A stretch of 64,000 nt of DNA from Puteibacter caeruleilacunae (GTDB lineage Bacteria; Bacteroidota; Bacteroidia; Bacteroidales; Prolixibacteraceae), in the NCBI GenBank assembly GCA_005217565.1, contig SJCO01000022.1, positions 34,095 to 98,094 on the forward strand, written 5' to 3'. Below the pieces are notes generated by a model that was not told the DNA's origin, made no database searches, and saw only the letters and a list, made by a program, of their open reading frames with translations. Both the position numbers and the translations under genes were made by a program. Each line of letters opens with the position of its first letter. Positions within the stretch are counted from its first letter, which is position 1. Positions 18,568 through 27,104 of the stretch are shown piece after piece.

Positions 18568-18599
18568 AAAGAGGCTATCTTTTAGTAGATGGCCTCTTT
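18568..18599 (+). terminator. Hairpin, copy 2 of the 40-bp direct repeat
   Basis: AAAGAGGC (18568-18575) pairs with GCCTCTTT (18592-18599). It lies 80 bp after the TonB receptor stop and upstream of the ECF sigma gene; it probably ends transcription of the preceding unit. It is nearly identical to the hairpin at 13962-13991. Confidence 0.65.
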
Positions 18600-18754
18600 A
18601 TGAGTGAAATGCAGCGACTTCATTGTTTCATTCTGCACAAGATTATCAGTCCTTTAAGCATACCTCCCTTTCACCTCGCAATTCGGTAATTCTTCGACCT
18701 ATGTAGCGTAATAGAAATATTTTACATTAATTTGCAGAAGCAATCAGCAAAGAT

Positions 18755-19339
18755 ATGATAGGGCGCGAATACAATGAAAAAGCATTAATTGATGGTTTGA
18801 AGAGAGATTCTCATGAGTCATTCCGATTGCTTTTTGATGAATATAGCACTGCTCTTTTTAAGTTTTCGATGGGCTATCTGAAATCGACCGAGGCTGCTGA
18901 AGATATTGTGCAGGAGGTATTTGTGAAGGTTTGGGAGCACCGTAAGAATCTTAAAACCAACACATCATTTAAGTCATATCTTTTTACTATCGCGCTAAAT
19001 GCTATCAGAAAACAATTCAACAAACTATCGCAGTTAAAAGAGATCAAGCACGATCTGTTGTATGAGTTTACTCCGCATAAAGATGGCTTCGATCAGAAGC
19101 AGGAGTATGAAATACTTGAAAACAAACTCAATCAATTAATAGAACAATTACCTGAACAACGCAAGGATATCTTTCGAAAGAAAAAAATAGAAGGTAAATC
19201 TCTGAAGGAGATTGCTGATGAATTAAATGTTACTACAAAAGCAGTTGAATATCATATTACTCAGGCAATGAAATTCTTGAAGGAAGCGTTTGAAAAAGAC
19301 GATATTACAGGCCTGGTTTTCTTCCATTTATTTGTTTAA
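18755..19339 (+). CDS. ECF-type RNA polymerase sigma factor
   Basis: The 194-residue protein has the two-domain ECF layout. Region 2 is at ~15-90 (SFRLLFDEYSTALFKFSMGY, EAAEDIVQEVFVKVWEHR) and region 4 at ~125-180 (LPEQRKDIFRKKKIEGKSLKEIADEL and KAVEYHITQAMKFLK). It is followed by a FecR-type anti-sigma gene and an STN-containing SusC, the classic Bacteroidota trans-envelope cascade in which substrate binding at SusC frees the sigma factor to transcribe the PUL. Target genes are most likely 20569-32890. Confidence 0.95.
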   Translation: MIGREYNEKALIDGLKRDSHESFRLLFDEYSTALFKFSMGYLKSTEAAEDIVQEVFVKVWEHRKNLKTNTSFKSYLFTIALNAIRKQFNKLSQLKEIKHDLLYEFTPHKDGFDQKQEYEILENKLNQLIEQLPEQRKDIFRKKKIEGKSLKEIADELNVTTKAVEYHITQAMKFLKEAFEKDDITGLVFFHLFV

Positions 19340-19441
19340 GATTAGATTTTTTCAAAAAAAGTTGATTTTTTCTTTAGGGATTTTTCTGAATCCGGATATA
19401 ACATGTACAAGCGACACTAAACCGTCTCTTAATTTATATCA

Positions 19442-20479
19442 ATGGAAAAAGAAAAAAATAGAAAATTACTTGATCGATTTGTGCGTGGAAAGTATTCGTA
19501 CGACGAATTTAAAGAGGTAAAAGAATTACTTCAACAATCGGAATCTAATGCTGAGATTCATGAGTCGTTTGAGAATCAGTGGGATGATACTGTGGAGACC
19601 ACGACTGATAAAATGGAGCTGGATCATGTATATCAACGTGTTCAGGATACCATTCAAAAGCAGGGTAAGGGGCAAGCGAAAAAGGTTCATTTATGGAAGA
19701 TATATCGATATGCAGCAGCTGTATTATTGATTCCTATTGCTCTGTTCTCGTTGTGGATGCTTGTGCAAAACGATTGGCAAGTAGGGGGAACAAAGAAGGA
19801 TGTGGCATGGGTAAGCATAAACGCTCCTACAGGTTCGCGTGTGGAGTTTCAGTTGCCCGACGGATCAACGGGATGGTTGAATAGTGGATCTGAATTGAAA
19901 TATCCTCCAGCCTTTAAAGATCAAAGAGAGGTAAAATTAGAAGGAGAAGCTTTTTTTGATGTTGAGCATCAAAAGGGAGCAAAATTTATAGTGCGTACCA
20001 AGGAGCTGAATGTGACAGTGTTGGGAACAAAATTCGATGTGAAAGCATATGCCGATGATGACCAGGTAGATGTTATTCTTGAGGAAGGAAAAGTTGCATT
20101 AGAAGGCAATGTGCAGCGTTTTAAACATGTGTTAAAACCTAACCAGCAAATGACGTTTGATCGTAATACAAAACAGTTGAAGTTATCGGAGGTTAATGCA
20201 AAGCGGTTGAGCGCCTGGAAGAAGGGATATCTGATCATTAATAACGAGGCTTTAGGTAAGGTTGTAAATCGCATTGAACGCTGGTATAATGTGGATATAG
20301 AGGTTGCAGATGAGCAACTCAGGAAATATCGATTTAAGGCAACTTTTAAGGATGAACCTTTAGAAGAAATGCTGCGAATTTTAGCCCAGACTACTTCAAT
20401 AAGATATGAAATCATTGAACGAAAAAGCAAGACTGATGGAAAATATGAGCGAAAGAAAGTGATTTTGAAATTGAAATAA
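19442..20479 (+). CDS. FecR-family anti-sigma factor
   Basis: A 345-residue inner-membrane protein. The cytoplasmic N-terminal part (~1-85) would hold the sigma factor. One membrane helix follows (~88-106, AAAVLLIPIALFSLWMLV), then a periplasmic FecR domain (VEFQLPDGSTGWLNSGSELKYP ... GEAFFDV ... VLGTKFDVKAYADD) and a C-terminal DUF4974-like domain (LGKVVNRIERWYNVDIEV). It links the STN domain of the SusC encoded next to the sigma factor upstream. Gene order sigma-FecR-SusC-SusD supports the role. Confidence 0.94.
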   Translation: MEKEKNRKLLDRFVRGKYSYDEFKEVKELLQQSESNAEIHESFENQWDDTVETTTDKMELDHVYQRVQDTIQKQGKGQAKKVHLWKIYRYAAAVLLIPIALFSLWMLVQNDWQVGGTKKDVAWVSINAPTGSRVEFQLPDGSTGWLNSGSELKYPPAFKDQREVKLEGEAFFDVEHQKGAKFIVRTKELNVTVLGTKFDVKAYADDDQVDVILEEGKVALEGNVQRFKHVLKPNQQMTFDRNTKQLKLSEVNAKRLSAWKKGYLIINNEALGKVVNRIERWYNVDIEVADEQLRKYRFKATFKDEPLEEMLRILAQTTSIRYEIIERKSKTDGKYERKKVILKLK

Positions 20480-20480
20480 A

Positions 20481-20527
20481 CTGCAAAGTGAGAAAGTGCT
20501 GGAACCACCTTCTCACTGTATTTGCAG
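20481..20527 (+). promoter_or_regulatory. Intercistronic hairpin between fecR-like and susC-like genes
   Basis: CTGCAAA (20481-20487) pairs with TTTGCAG (20521-20527), and GTGAGAA (20488-20494) with TTCTCAC (20510-20516), with a 4-nt bulge on one side. No T run follows. It could block 3' decay or act as an attenuator or processing site, allowing susC levels to differ from the regulators. Its presence also argues that susC starts at 20569 and not at the in-frame ATG at 20488. Confidence 0.6.
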
Positions 20528-20568
20528 AGCGAGTACTTACTAAATTATTCACTCTAGAATGTAAATTT

Positions 20569-23500
20569 ATGAAAAAAAGACGAGAACCAAAGGCTTTTTG
20601 TCTGTCTCCGTTATGGGATGATGGTGCCTTTAAAAAACTAATTAGAATGTTAAGAATTAGTGTTTTTTGCTTCTTTCTGAGTATGTTACAGACCTTTGCG
20701 GTCGACTCGTACTCTCAGGATGCTAAACTGTCGATTGATATTAAAAATCAATCGCTTGAAGTTGTTTTGGACCGAATAGAGGACAATACAGACTATTTTT
20801 TTGTGTACAATGCCGATTTGATCGATGTTGAGCAAACTGTGAGTGTACATGCTAAAAACCAATCTGTAAAATCAATCCTTCTAGGACTATTAAAAGAGAA
20901 GGATATTAAATTCTCACTTCATGATAACCTAATTGTTCTTTCAAAAGGAAATATTAGCGAAGTTGCTGCAGAGAATGTAAAGATTAGCGGACGAGTAGTT
21001 GATGATGCTGGAGAATCGTTGCCTGGTGTTAGTGTTATTGTGAAAGGAACAACTATTGGTACGGTTACCGATGGTGATGGTAATTATACATTGGCAAACG
21101 TTCCTGAAGGAGCTACATTGGTATTTTCTTTTATTGGGATGGCTACACAGGAGATTCCTGTAGGAAGTGCGACTGTCATTAATATTAAAATGATGGTTGA
21201 TGCTGTTGGTCTTGACGAGGTAGTTGCTATTGGTTATGGTGTGGTAAAGAAAAGCGACTTGACTGGTTCTGTTGGAACAGTTAAAGCGGAAGAAATCTCA
21301 AAACAATCGGTTACGCGAATTGATCAGGCATTGCAAGGTAGAATTTCGGGAGTTCAGATTTCAACTACCAGTGGTGCTCCTGGTTCCGGAGCTTCAATAC
21401 GTATTCGTGGGGGGAATTCTATAAATGCAGGGAATGAACCATTGTATGTTATTGATGGATTTATTGGAGGAGGAGATCTAAACTCAATAAATCCTAATGA
21501 TATTGAATCGGTAGAAGTTTTAAAAGATGCGTCAGCAACGGCTATTTATGGATCGCGTGGATCGAATGGTGTTATCTTAATTACTACCAAGCGTGGATCA
21601 GGAAGTAAAGGATTTGGAGTTTCTTTCGATTGTTACTGGGGGATGCAGTCGCCAATAAAAAAGTTGGATTTATTAAATGGACCTGAGTTTGCAGAATACC
21701 GCAATGAGTTCGCAGAAGTAATTGGTACTACTCAGCCTTTCCCAAATTTGGATGAAGTTTCTAATACCGATTGGCAGGATATTCTATTCAGAGATGTTCC
21801 TATGACAAGTAATACGCTAAACTTTTATAATAATACTGAGAAAAGTAACTATTACGTCTCTCTCAATTATCTCGACCAAGATGGTATTCAATTAGGATCA
21901 AGTTATACCCGTTATCAGATACGTTTTAATTTTGATCAGAAACTTGGAGAATTTGCGAAGGTTGGTGCATCGCTTAATGCTTCCAAATCAGATCGTGAGA
22001 ATCCAAGGGCTTCGGCTTTAGGGAATTATATTCTTCCTACAGCTCCTGTGTATTTAGAAGACGGCAGTTTTCATAGAGTAGATGCAATTAATGGTAGTAC
22101 ATACAATAATCCTGTAGCTCAAAATGAACTAAGAATTAATAATACCGTTAAGGATAGAGCATTAGGAAATGTTTATGTACAATTGATGCCTTTAAAAGGG
22201 ATGATATTTAAATCTACATTTGGATTTGATAATAACACATCCAAGCAAAATACCTATAATTCAGTTAATCTGCCAACAAACTTTGAAGCAGCAAGAGGAG
22301 GACAGGCAAGCATTAGTACTAACTTTGGAAGAACCATCCAAAATGAAAATACATTGAATTATTCGTATGATATAGAGGATCATAGTTTTAATGTTTTAGG
22401 AGGTTGGACTTATCAGAGTTATAAAGGAGAGAGCCTAAGCATGAGTGCTAAGGGATTTACAAATGATGTAACCACTTTCAATGCCGTTGAGACAGGAGAT
22501 CCTGAACTATTAACCGCAAATAGTGGCGAAAGTAGCTGGACATTATTATCTGGTCTTTACCGTTTAAATTATTCTTATAAAGATCGTTATTTATTGACCG
22601 TTTCTGGTCGCCATGATGGCTCTTCCCGACTGGCTGAAGGAAATCAGTGGCACTTTTTCCCATCAGCTGCGATTGCCTGGAGATTAGTTGAGGAAGATTT
22701 TATTAAAGACCTGGATGTTTTTAGTAACCTGAAATTGAGAGTTTCATACGGTAAAACCGGTAGTCAATCAATTGCTCCATATGCAACATTGGCTCGCTTA
22801 TCGGCGGGTAAAAATTACTTGGGAGATCAGCAGTTGGTTACATTTCTACCTGCAGGCTCAGCAGATCCTAGTCTTAAGTGGGAGGTAACAGATCAGTATG
22901 ACATTGGTTTTGAAGCAGGATTATTTAAGAACAGACTTAGTATTGAGGTTGACTACTATTCTAAAAAAACAACTGATTTATTACTTTCAAGAGAACTTCC
23001 TTATCAGACAGGCTTTTCAAGTCGACTTGAGAATGTGGGATCTCTCCAAAATAAAGGTATCGACGTTACACTTAGAGGTGTTATCTTAAAAAAGAATGAT
23101 TTCACATGGTCTTCCGATTTGACTGTTTCATCAAATAAAAATGAGATTCTGGAACTATCGAAAGGAAAGGAATTTATTGAAAATGGTGTTGGCTCGAGGT
23201 TGATAGTAGGTGAATCGGTAAGTACTTTCTTTGGAGCTAAATTTATCGGTTTGTGGCAAGAAGGAGATGAAGGTCTTGGTGGAGCATATGTGCCGGGAGC
23301 TATGAAATTTGAGGATGTCGATAAAGATGGGGTTATTAACGTAAATGATGGACAAATTATTGGAAAGGGAACACCCGATTTTTATGGAGGTTTTAATAAT
23401 GTATTTACCTATAAGCGTTTCACTTTAAGTGCCTTTTTCGATTTCAGTTATGGAAACGACATTTACGACCTTGACGGAAGAATTTTTAATACCGGATTCG

Positions 23501-23877
23501 CATCTAATGTGTACGGGAAATTTAGAAATAGATGGACTCCCGAAAATACAAACACAAATGTCCCAAAAGCGGGAACACAACAACGTACGTATTACAACAA
23601 TTACACTGGACGAGGGGGAAGTAGTTATGATATTTATGATGGATCATATTTCCGTATGAAAAACCTGAATCTTAACTATGAACTACCAATAAAGAGTAAT
23701 ATTATAGAATCGTTAGCGATTTATGGAACTGCAACGAATGTATTCACTATTACAAATTATAAGGGCTTCAGTCCGGATGTTAATGCAACAGGAACTCATT
23801 CAACACGACGAGGATTTGATAGCAATGGATATCCTCCAGCTAAAATGTTTTTGATCGGAGTAAAAGCAGATTTCTAA
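20569..23877 (+). CDS. susC: SusC-family TonB-dependent transporter with STN signalling domain
   Basis: The start is placed at the ATG at 20569 because the 27 preceding in-frame codons cross a hairpin. The signal segment (MLRISVFCFFLSMLQTFA) is preceded by a long basic leader. Order: STN domain (~45-125), which contacts FecR; CarboxypepD_reg beta-sandwich (ISGRVVDDAGESLPGVSVIV); plug (QALQGRISGVQI, IRIRGGNSINAGNEPLYVIDGF, ILKDASATAIYGSRGSNGVI-type box); SusC barrel to the final ...LIGVKADF. It forms the outer-membrane importer with the SusD encoded 18 bp downstream and starts signalling to the ECF sigma factor. The genes around it suggest a sulfated, amino-sugar-containing glycan. Confidence 0.96.
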   Translation: MKKRREPKAFCLSPLWDDGAFKKLIRMLRISVFCFFLSMLQTFAVDSYSQDAKLSIDIKNQSLEVVLDRIEDNTDYFFVYNADLIDVEQTVSVHAKNQSVKSILLGLLKEKDIKFSLHDNLIVLSKGNISEVAAENVKISGRVVDDAGESLPGVSVIVKGTTIGTVTDGDGNYTLANVPEGATLVFSFIGMATQEIPVGSATVINIKMMVDAVGLDEVVAIGYGVVKKSDLTGSVGTVKAEEISKQSVTRIDQALQGRISGVQISTTSGAPGSGASIRIRGGNSINAGNEPLYVIDGFIGGGDLNSINPNDIESVEVLKDASATAIYGSRGSNGVILITTKRGSGSKGFGVSFDCYWGMQSPIKKLDLLNGPEFAEYRNEFAEVIGTTQPFPNLDEVSNTDWQDILFRDVPMTSNTLNFYNNTEKSNYYVSLNYLDQDGIQLGSSYTRYQIRFNFDQKLGEFAKVGASLNASKSDRENPRASALGNYILPTAPVYLEDGSFHRVDAINGSTYNNPVAQNELRINNTVKDRALGNVYVQLMPLKGMIFKSTFGFDNNTSKQNTYNSVNLPTNFEAARGGQASISTNFGRTIQNENTLNYSYDIEDHSFNVLGGWTYQSYKGESLSMSAKGFTNDVTTFNAVETGDPELLTANSGESSWTLLSGLYRLNYSYKDRYLLTVSGRHDGSSRLAEGNQWHFFPSAAIAWRLVEEDFIKDLDVFSNLKLRVSYGKTGSQSIAPYATLARLSAGKNYLGDQQLVTFLPAGSADPSLKWEVTDQYDIGFEAGLFKNRLSIEVDYYSKKTTDLLLSRELPYQTGFSSRLENVGSLQNKGIDVTLRGVILKKNDFTWSSDLTVSSNKNEILELSKGKEFIENGVGSRLIVGESVSTFFGAKFIGLWQEGDEGLGGAYVPGAMKFEDVDKDGVINVNDGQIIGKGTPDFYGGFNNVFTYKRFTLSAFFDFSYGNDIYDLDGRIFNTGFASNVYGKFRNRWTPENTNTNVPKAGTQQRTYYNNYTGRGGSSYDIYDGSYFRMKNLNLNYELPIKSNIIESLAIYGTATNVFTITNYKGFSPDVNATGTHSTRRGFDSNGYPPAKMFLIGVKADF

Positions 23878-23895
23878 TTTTTAAAGGTTAACATT

Positions 23896-25440
23896 ATGAA
23901 AGTAAAAAATATATTACTAGCATTTTCATTTCTGGTTTTCTTTGCTTGTGAAAATGTTTTGGAGGAAAACCCTAAAAGCTTTATCTCACCTGCTGAGTAT
24001 TTTAATACTGAAGCTGAAGTAGAGGCCGCAGTTTTTGGCGTATACAATTTTTTCCATACTGCTTCTATCGCAGAATCTGATTGGATGTTTTTAGGTGATT
24101 TTGGAACTGATGTGTCGATTACACGAAATTTAGCGAAAATGGCCTATCAGTATGCCGAAATGGAAACAATTTCCAACCAATATAGCTCGATGTGGAGAGT
24201 ATATTACAAAGCTATTGGGGCCGCAAATTTAGTAATTAGCAGAGTGGAAGATTCAGATAGTCTTTCCGATAGTTTCAAAAAGAAAACCGTTGCTGAAGTA
24301 AAGTTTATGCGTGGTTATTTTTATCATCATCTTAATCTTGTATGGGGAAATGTTCCTGTTTGGCTGGATGAGTTAAATCTGGATGAAGTAGAAGTTTTGG
24401 GTACTACCGCGGCTGATGAAGTAAGAAATCAAGTAATAAGCGACTTGAAGGCTGCGGCAGAAGGATTGCCAACATCTGTTTCTCAAGCTGGAAGGGTAAC
24501 TCAATGGGCTGCCAAAGGTTTATTGGCAAGGGTTTATTTATTAGGAAATCAGTGGCAGGAAGCCAAAGTATTAGCACAAGATGTGATCGACAATTCAGGT
24601 CATTCATTGTTGAACTCATACTACGATGTGTTCGACTGGACAAACAAAATGAATAGTGAATTGATTCATGTTGTTCCTAAGGCTGCGGATATTAAAGCTT
24701 CAACATTGCATTCATTTTCTTCTCCACGTCCATTTGATGATAACAAGAATTTTCAGATTCCAGAAGGTGAGTCGGTAATTCGACCTGATGGACAGTTATC
24801 TACGGATAAAAAGTCAAGAAATCCGGGTAGCCTATTCCAGGGATGGGGAATGTATCAAACGATTAAAGAGAATTATGACAGTTTTGAAGAAGGTGATTCA
24901 CGTAGAGAGCTTTGGTGGAGTGAATTGAAATTTACTGACGGTACTAGCTTTAAATTAACAGGAGGAGGCTCAGCAGGTCTTCCTGGAAGAAGTGGGTATT
25001 ATAATTTGAAATGGATTGCCTGGGATGAGGCTCCTAATAACGGAGGAAGGGATATTCATTTGCAACGATTGGCTGAATTGTATTTGATTTATGCAGAAGC
25101 TGAAAATGAATTGAATGGACCTACTGCTGATGCTTATGAAGCAATTAATACTGTTAGGAGACGAGCTTTCGGTGATAACAATCATGATTTAGCAGGTTTA
25201 AATAAAGAGGAGTTTAGACAAGCAATTATTAATGAAAATCGCTGGGAATTAGGAGGAGAAGGTTTACGCAGATGGTATTTATGGCACTGGGGATATGAAA
25301 CCTTTAAAAAGGCCTCAGAATTCGCAAAAGAATCAAATCCAAAGTTGTTCCAAAACTTAAAAGAACACCACAAATGGTTTGGAATTCCTGAAGAGGAGAT
25401 TGTAAAGAATCCTAATCTGCAACAGAATCCAGGATATTAA
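23896..25440 (+). CDS. susD: SusD/RagB-family surface glycan-binding lipoprotein
   Basis: A 514-residue lipoprotein (lipobox ending FFAC, Cys18) with the TPR-rich SusD fold: ISPAEYFNTEAEVEAAVFGVY near the N-terminus, VAEVKFMRGYFYHHL (the conserved A..RA..Y..L motif), WAAKGLLARVYL, and a C-terminal RLAELYLIYAEAENELNG ... AINTVRRRAF ... NENRWELGGEGLRRW block typical of the family. It caps the SusC pore and binds the incoming oligosaccharide. The next gene is separated by a strong hairpin, so SusC/SusD are probably expressed above the enzymes. Confidence 0.96.
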   Translation: MKVKNILLAFSFLVFFACENVLEENPKSFISPAEYFNTEAEVEAAVFGVYNFFHTASIAESDWMFLGDFGTDVSITRNLAKMAYQYAEMETISNQYSSMWRVYYKAIGAANLVISRVEDSDSLSDSFKKKTVAEVKFMRGYFYHHLNLVWGNVPVWLDELNLDEVEVLGTTAADEVRNQVISDLKAAAEGLPTSVSQAGRVTQWAAKGLLARVYLLGNQWQEAKVLAQDVIDNSGHSLLNSYYDVFDWTNKMNSELIHVVPKAADIKASTLHSFSSPRPFDDNKNFQIPEGESVIRPDGQLSTDKKSRNPGSLFQGWGMYQTIKENYDSFEEGDSRRELWWSELKFTDGTSFKLTGGGSAGLPGRSGYYNLKWIAWDEAPNNGGRDIHLQRLAELYLIYAEAENELNGPTADAYEAINTVRRRAFGDNNHDLAGLNKEEFRQAIINENRWELGGEGLRRWYLWHWGYETFKKASEFAKESNPKLFQNLKEHHKWFGIPEEEIVKNPNLQQNPGY

Positions 25441-25448
25441 AAAGAATC

Positions 25449-25484
25449 ACACATAGCGGTATACTAATGCCGCTATGTGTTTTT
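25449..25484 (+). terminator. Perfect terminator hairpin after susD (intra-operon)
   Basis: A perfect 11-bp stem ACACATAGCGG/CCGCTATGTGT (25449-25459 with 25470-25480), a 10-nt loop and a TTTT tail. The enzymes downstream lie in the same direction with no obvious promoter, so it probably acts as a partial terminator or 3' stabiliser that favours susC/susD mRNA. Confidence 0.8.
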
Positions 25485-25532
25485 AGTTATTGATTTATTA
25501 ATCGTAGTGAAATATTTAAAGTTAGATCAGCA

Positions 25533-27062
25533 ATGAGTAAGTTAATAAACATATCTTGTTTGTTGTTTCTATGTCATCTTACTTGTTCCGCAAGTAAAAC
25601 AGAAACAGCTTCAAAGCCCAATGTAATATATATCCTGGCCGATGATTTGGGGTATGGAGAATTGGGCTGTTACGGCCAAGAACGTATTGAAACTCCCAAT
25701 ATTGATGCACTGGCGAAAAACGGGATGTTATTTTCCCAGCACTATTCGGGATCTCCGGTTTGTGCACCCTCAAGGTGTGTGTTACTAACAGGAAAGCATA
25801 CCGGGCATTCATATATTCGGGGAAACGATGAATGGACTTCCCGTGGGAATGTTGGAAATTATCGTGCTATGCTAGCTGATTCTACGCTTGAAGGACAAAG
25901 ACCTCTTTTAAAGGATACAAAAACCATTGGCAAGCTTTTACAAGCACAAGGATATACTACAGGCGCTGTTGGAAAGTGGGGCTTGGGAGCTCCTCATACC
26001 GAAGGTATCCCCAATAAACAAGGATTTGATTTCTTTTGTGGATATAACTGTCAGCGTCAGGCCCATACCTATTATCCGGTTCATTTATATTTAAATGAAA
26101 ACCGAATATATCTTGATAATGATACTGTGCCTATTCATTCCAAGCTTAATAAAGGTGCCGATCCGCTAGCTTTGGAAAGCTATGCTAAGTTTTCCCTAAA
26201 GGAATATGCACCAGATGTAATGTTTCGGGAAATGATGCACTTTGTAGATGAAAATAAAAACAATCCGTTTTTCCTTTATTGGGCTACTCCAATACCTCAT
26301 GTAGCCATTCAGGCACCTCAAAAGTGGGTAGACTATTATGTCGATAAATTTGGTGACGAAAAACCATATCTGGGCAATAAAGGTTATTTCCCACACCGAT
26401 ATCCTCATGCCGGTTATGCTGCTATGATATCCTATTTGGATGAGCAGGTCGGACAATTGGTTCAATACTTAAAAGAGAATGGGTTATATGATAATACACT
26501 TATCATCTTTACCTCAGATAATGGACCTACTTTTAATGGAGGTTCCGATTCGCCATGGTTTAATAGTGGGGGGCAGTTTAATGAAGAATACGGTTGGGGA
26601 AAATGTTTCCTTCAAGAAGGAGGAATTCGTGTTCCTATGATAGCAAGTTGGCCAGGTAAAATAAAAGCAGGAACACGATCACAACATATTTCTGCATTTT
26701 ATGATGTTCTTCCTACTTTATGTGAGTTAACCGGAGCAAAAGTGCCCACTGACATTGATGGTATTAGTTTCTTACCGGAATTGTTGGGTGACAAGCAAAA
26801 AGAGCATGGATATCTTTATTGGGAATATCCAGAGATGCAAGGGCAGCAGGCGGTTAGGTTTGGTAAATGGAAAGCCATTCGCAAGCAAATCAAAAAAGGA
26901 AATCGGGAATTGGAATTATATAATCTGGAAACAGATATTCGGGAAGAAAACAATGTGGCCAAACAGTATCCCGAACAAGTGAAGAAGGCGGAACAATTGA
27001 TGATAGAAGCTCATACGCCTGCAAAACTTCGAAGGTTTAAAATGAAACAACTGGGCGACTAA
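25533..27062 (+). CDS. S1-family sulfatase (arylsulfatase type), lipoprotein
   Basis: 509 residues with an apparent lipoprotein signal (Cys18). The metal site is at PNVIYILADDLGYGELGCYG. The formylglycine motif is VCAPSRCVLLTG with Cys77 in C-X-P-S-R, the form matured by anaerobic sulfatase-maturing enzyme. Further S1 marks are VGKWGLG, TPIPHVAIQ and FTSDNGPTFNGG. These enzymes remove sulfate esters from glycans. Sequence style is close to N-acetylgalactosamine- or galactose-sulfatases, but subfamily assignment needs a database. It follows susD and precedes the predicted toroid enzyme and the GH20 hexosaminidase. Confidence 0.93.
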   Translation: MSKLINISCLLFLCHLTCSASKTETASKPNVIYILADDLGYGELGCYGQERIETPNIDALAKNGMLFSQHYSGSPVCAPSRCVLLTGKHTGHSYIRGNDEWTSRGNVGNYRAMLADSTLEGQRPLLKDTKTIGKLLQAQGYTTGAVGKWGLGAPHTEGIPNKQGFDFFCGYNCQRQAHTYYPVHLYLNENRIYLDNDTVPIHSKLNKGADPLALESYAKFSLKEYAPDVMFREMMHFVDENKNNPFFLYWATPIPHVAIQAPQKWVDYYVDKFGDEKPYLGNKGYFPHRYPHAGYAAMISYLDEQVGQLVQYLKENGLYDNTLIIFTSDNGPTFNGGSDSPWFNSGGQFNEEYGWGKCFLQEGGIRVPMIASWPGKIKAGTRSQHISAFYDVLPTLCELTGAKVPTDIDGISFLPELLGDKQKEHGYLYWEYPEMQGQQAVRFGKWKAIRKQIKKGNRELELYNLETDIREENNVAKQYPEQVKKAEQLMIEAHTPAKLRRFKMKQLGD

Positions 27063-27104
27063 TAATCTTCTCTAAATGGATAGCACTAAACTTTAAGAAT
27101 AATC

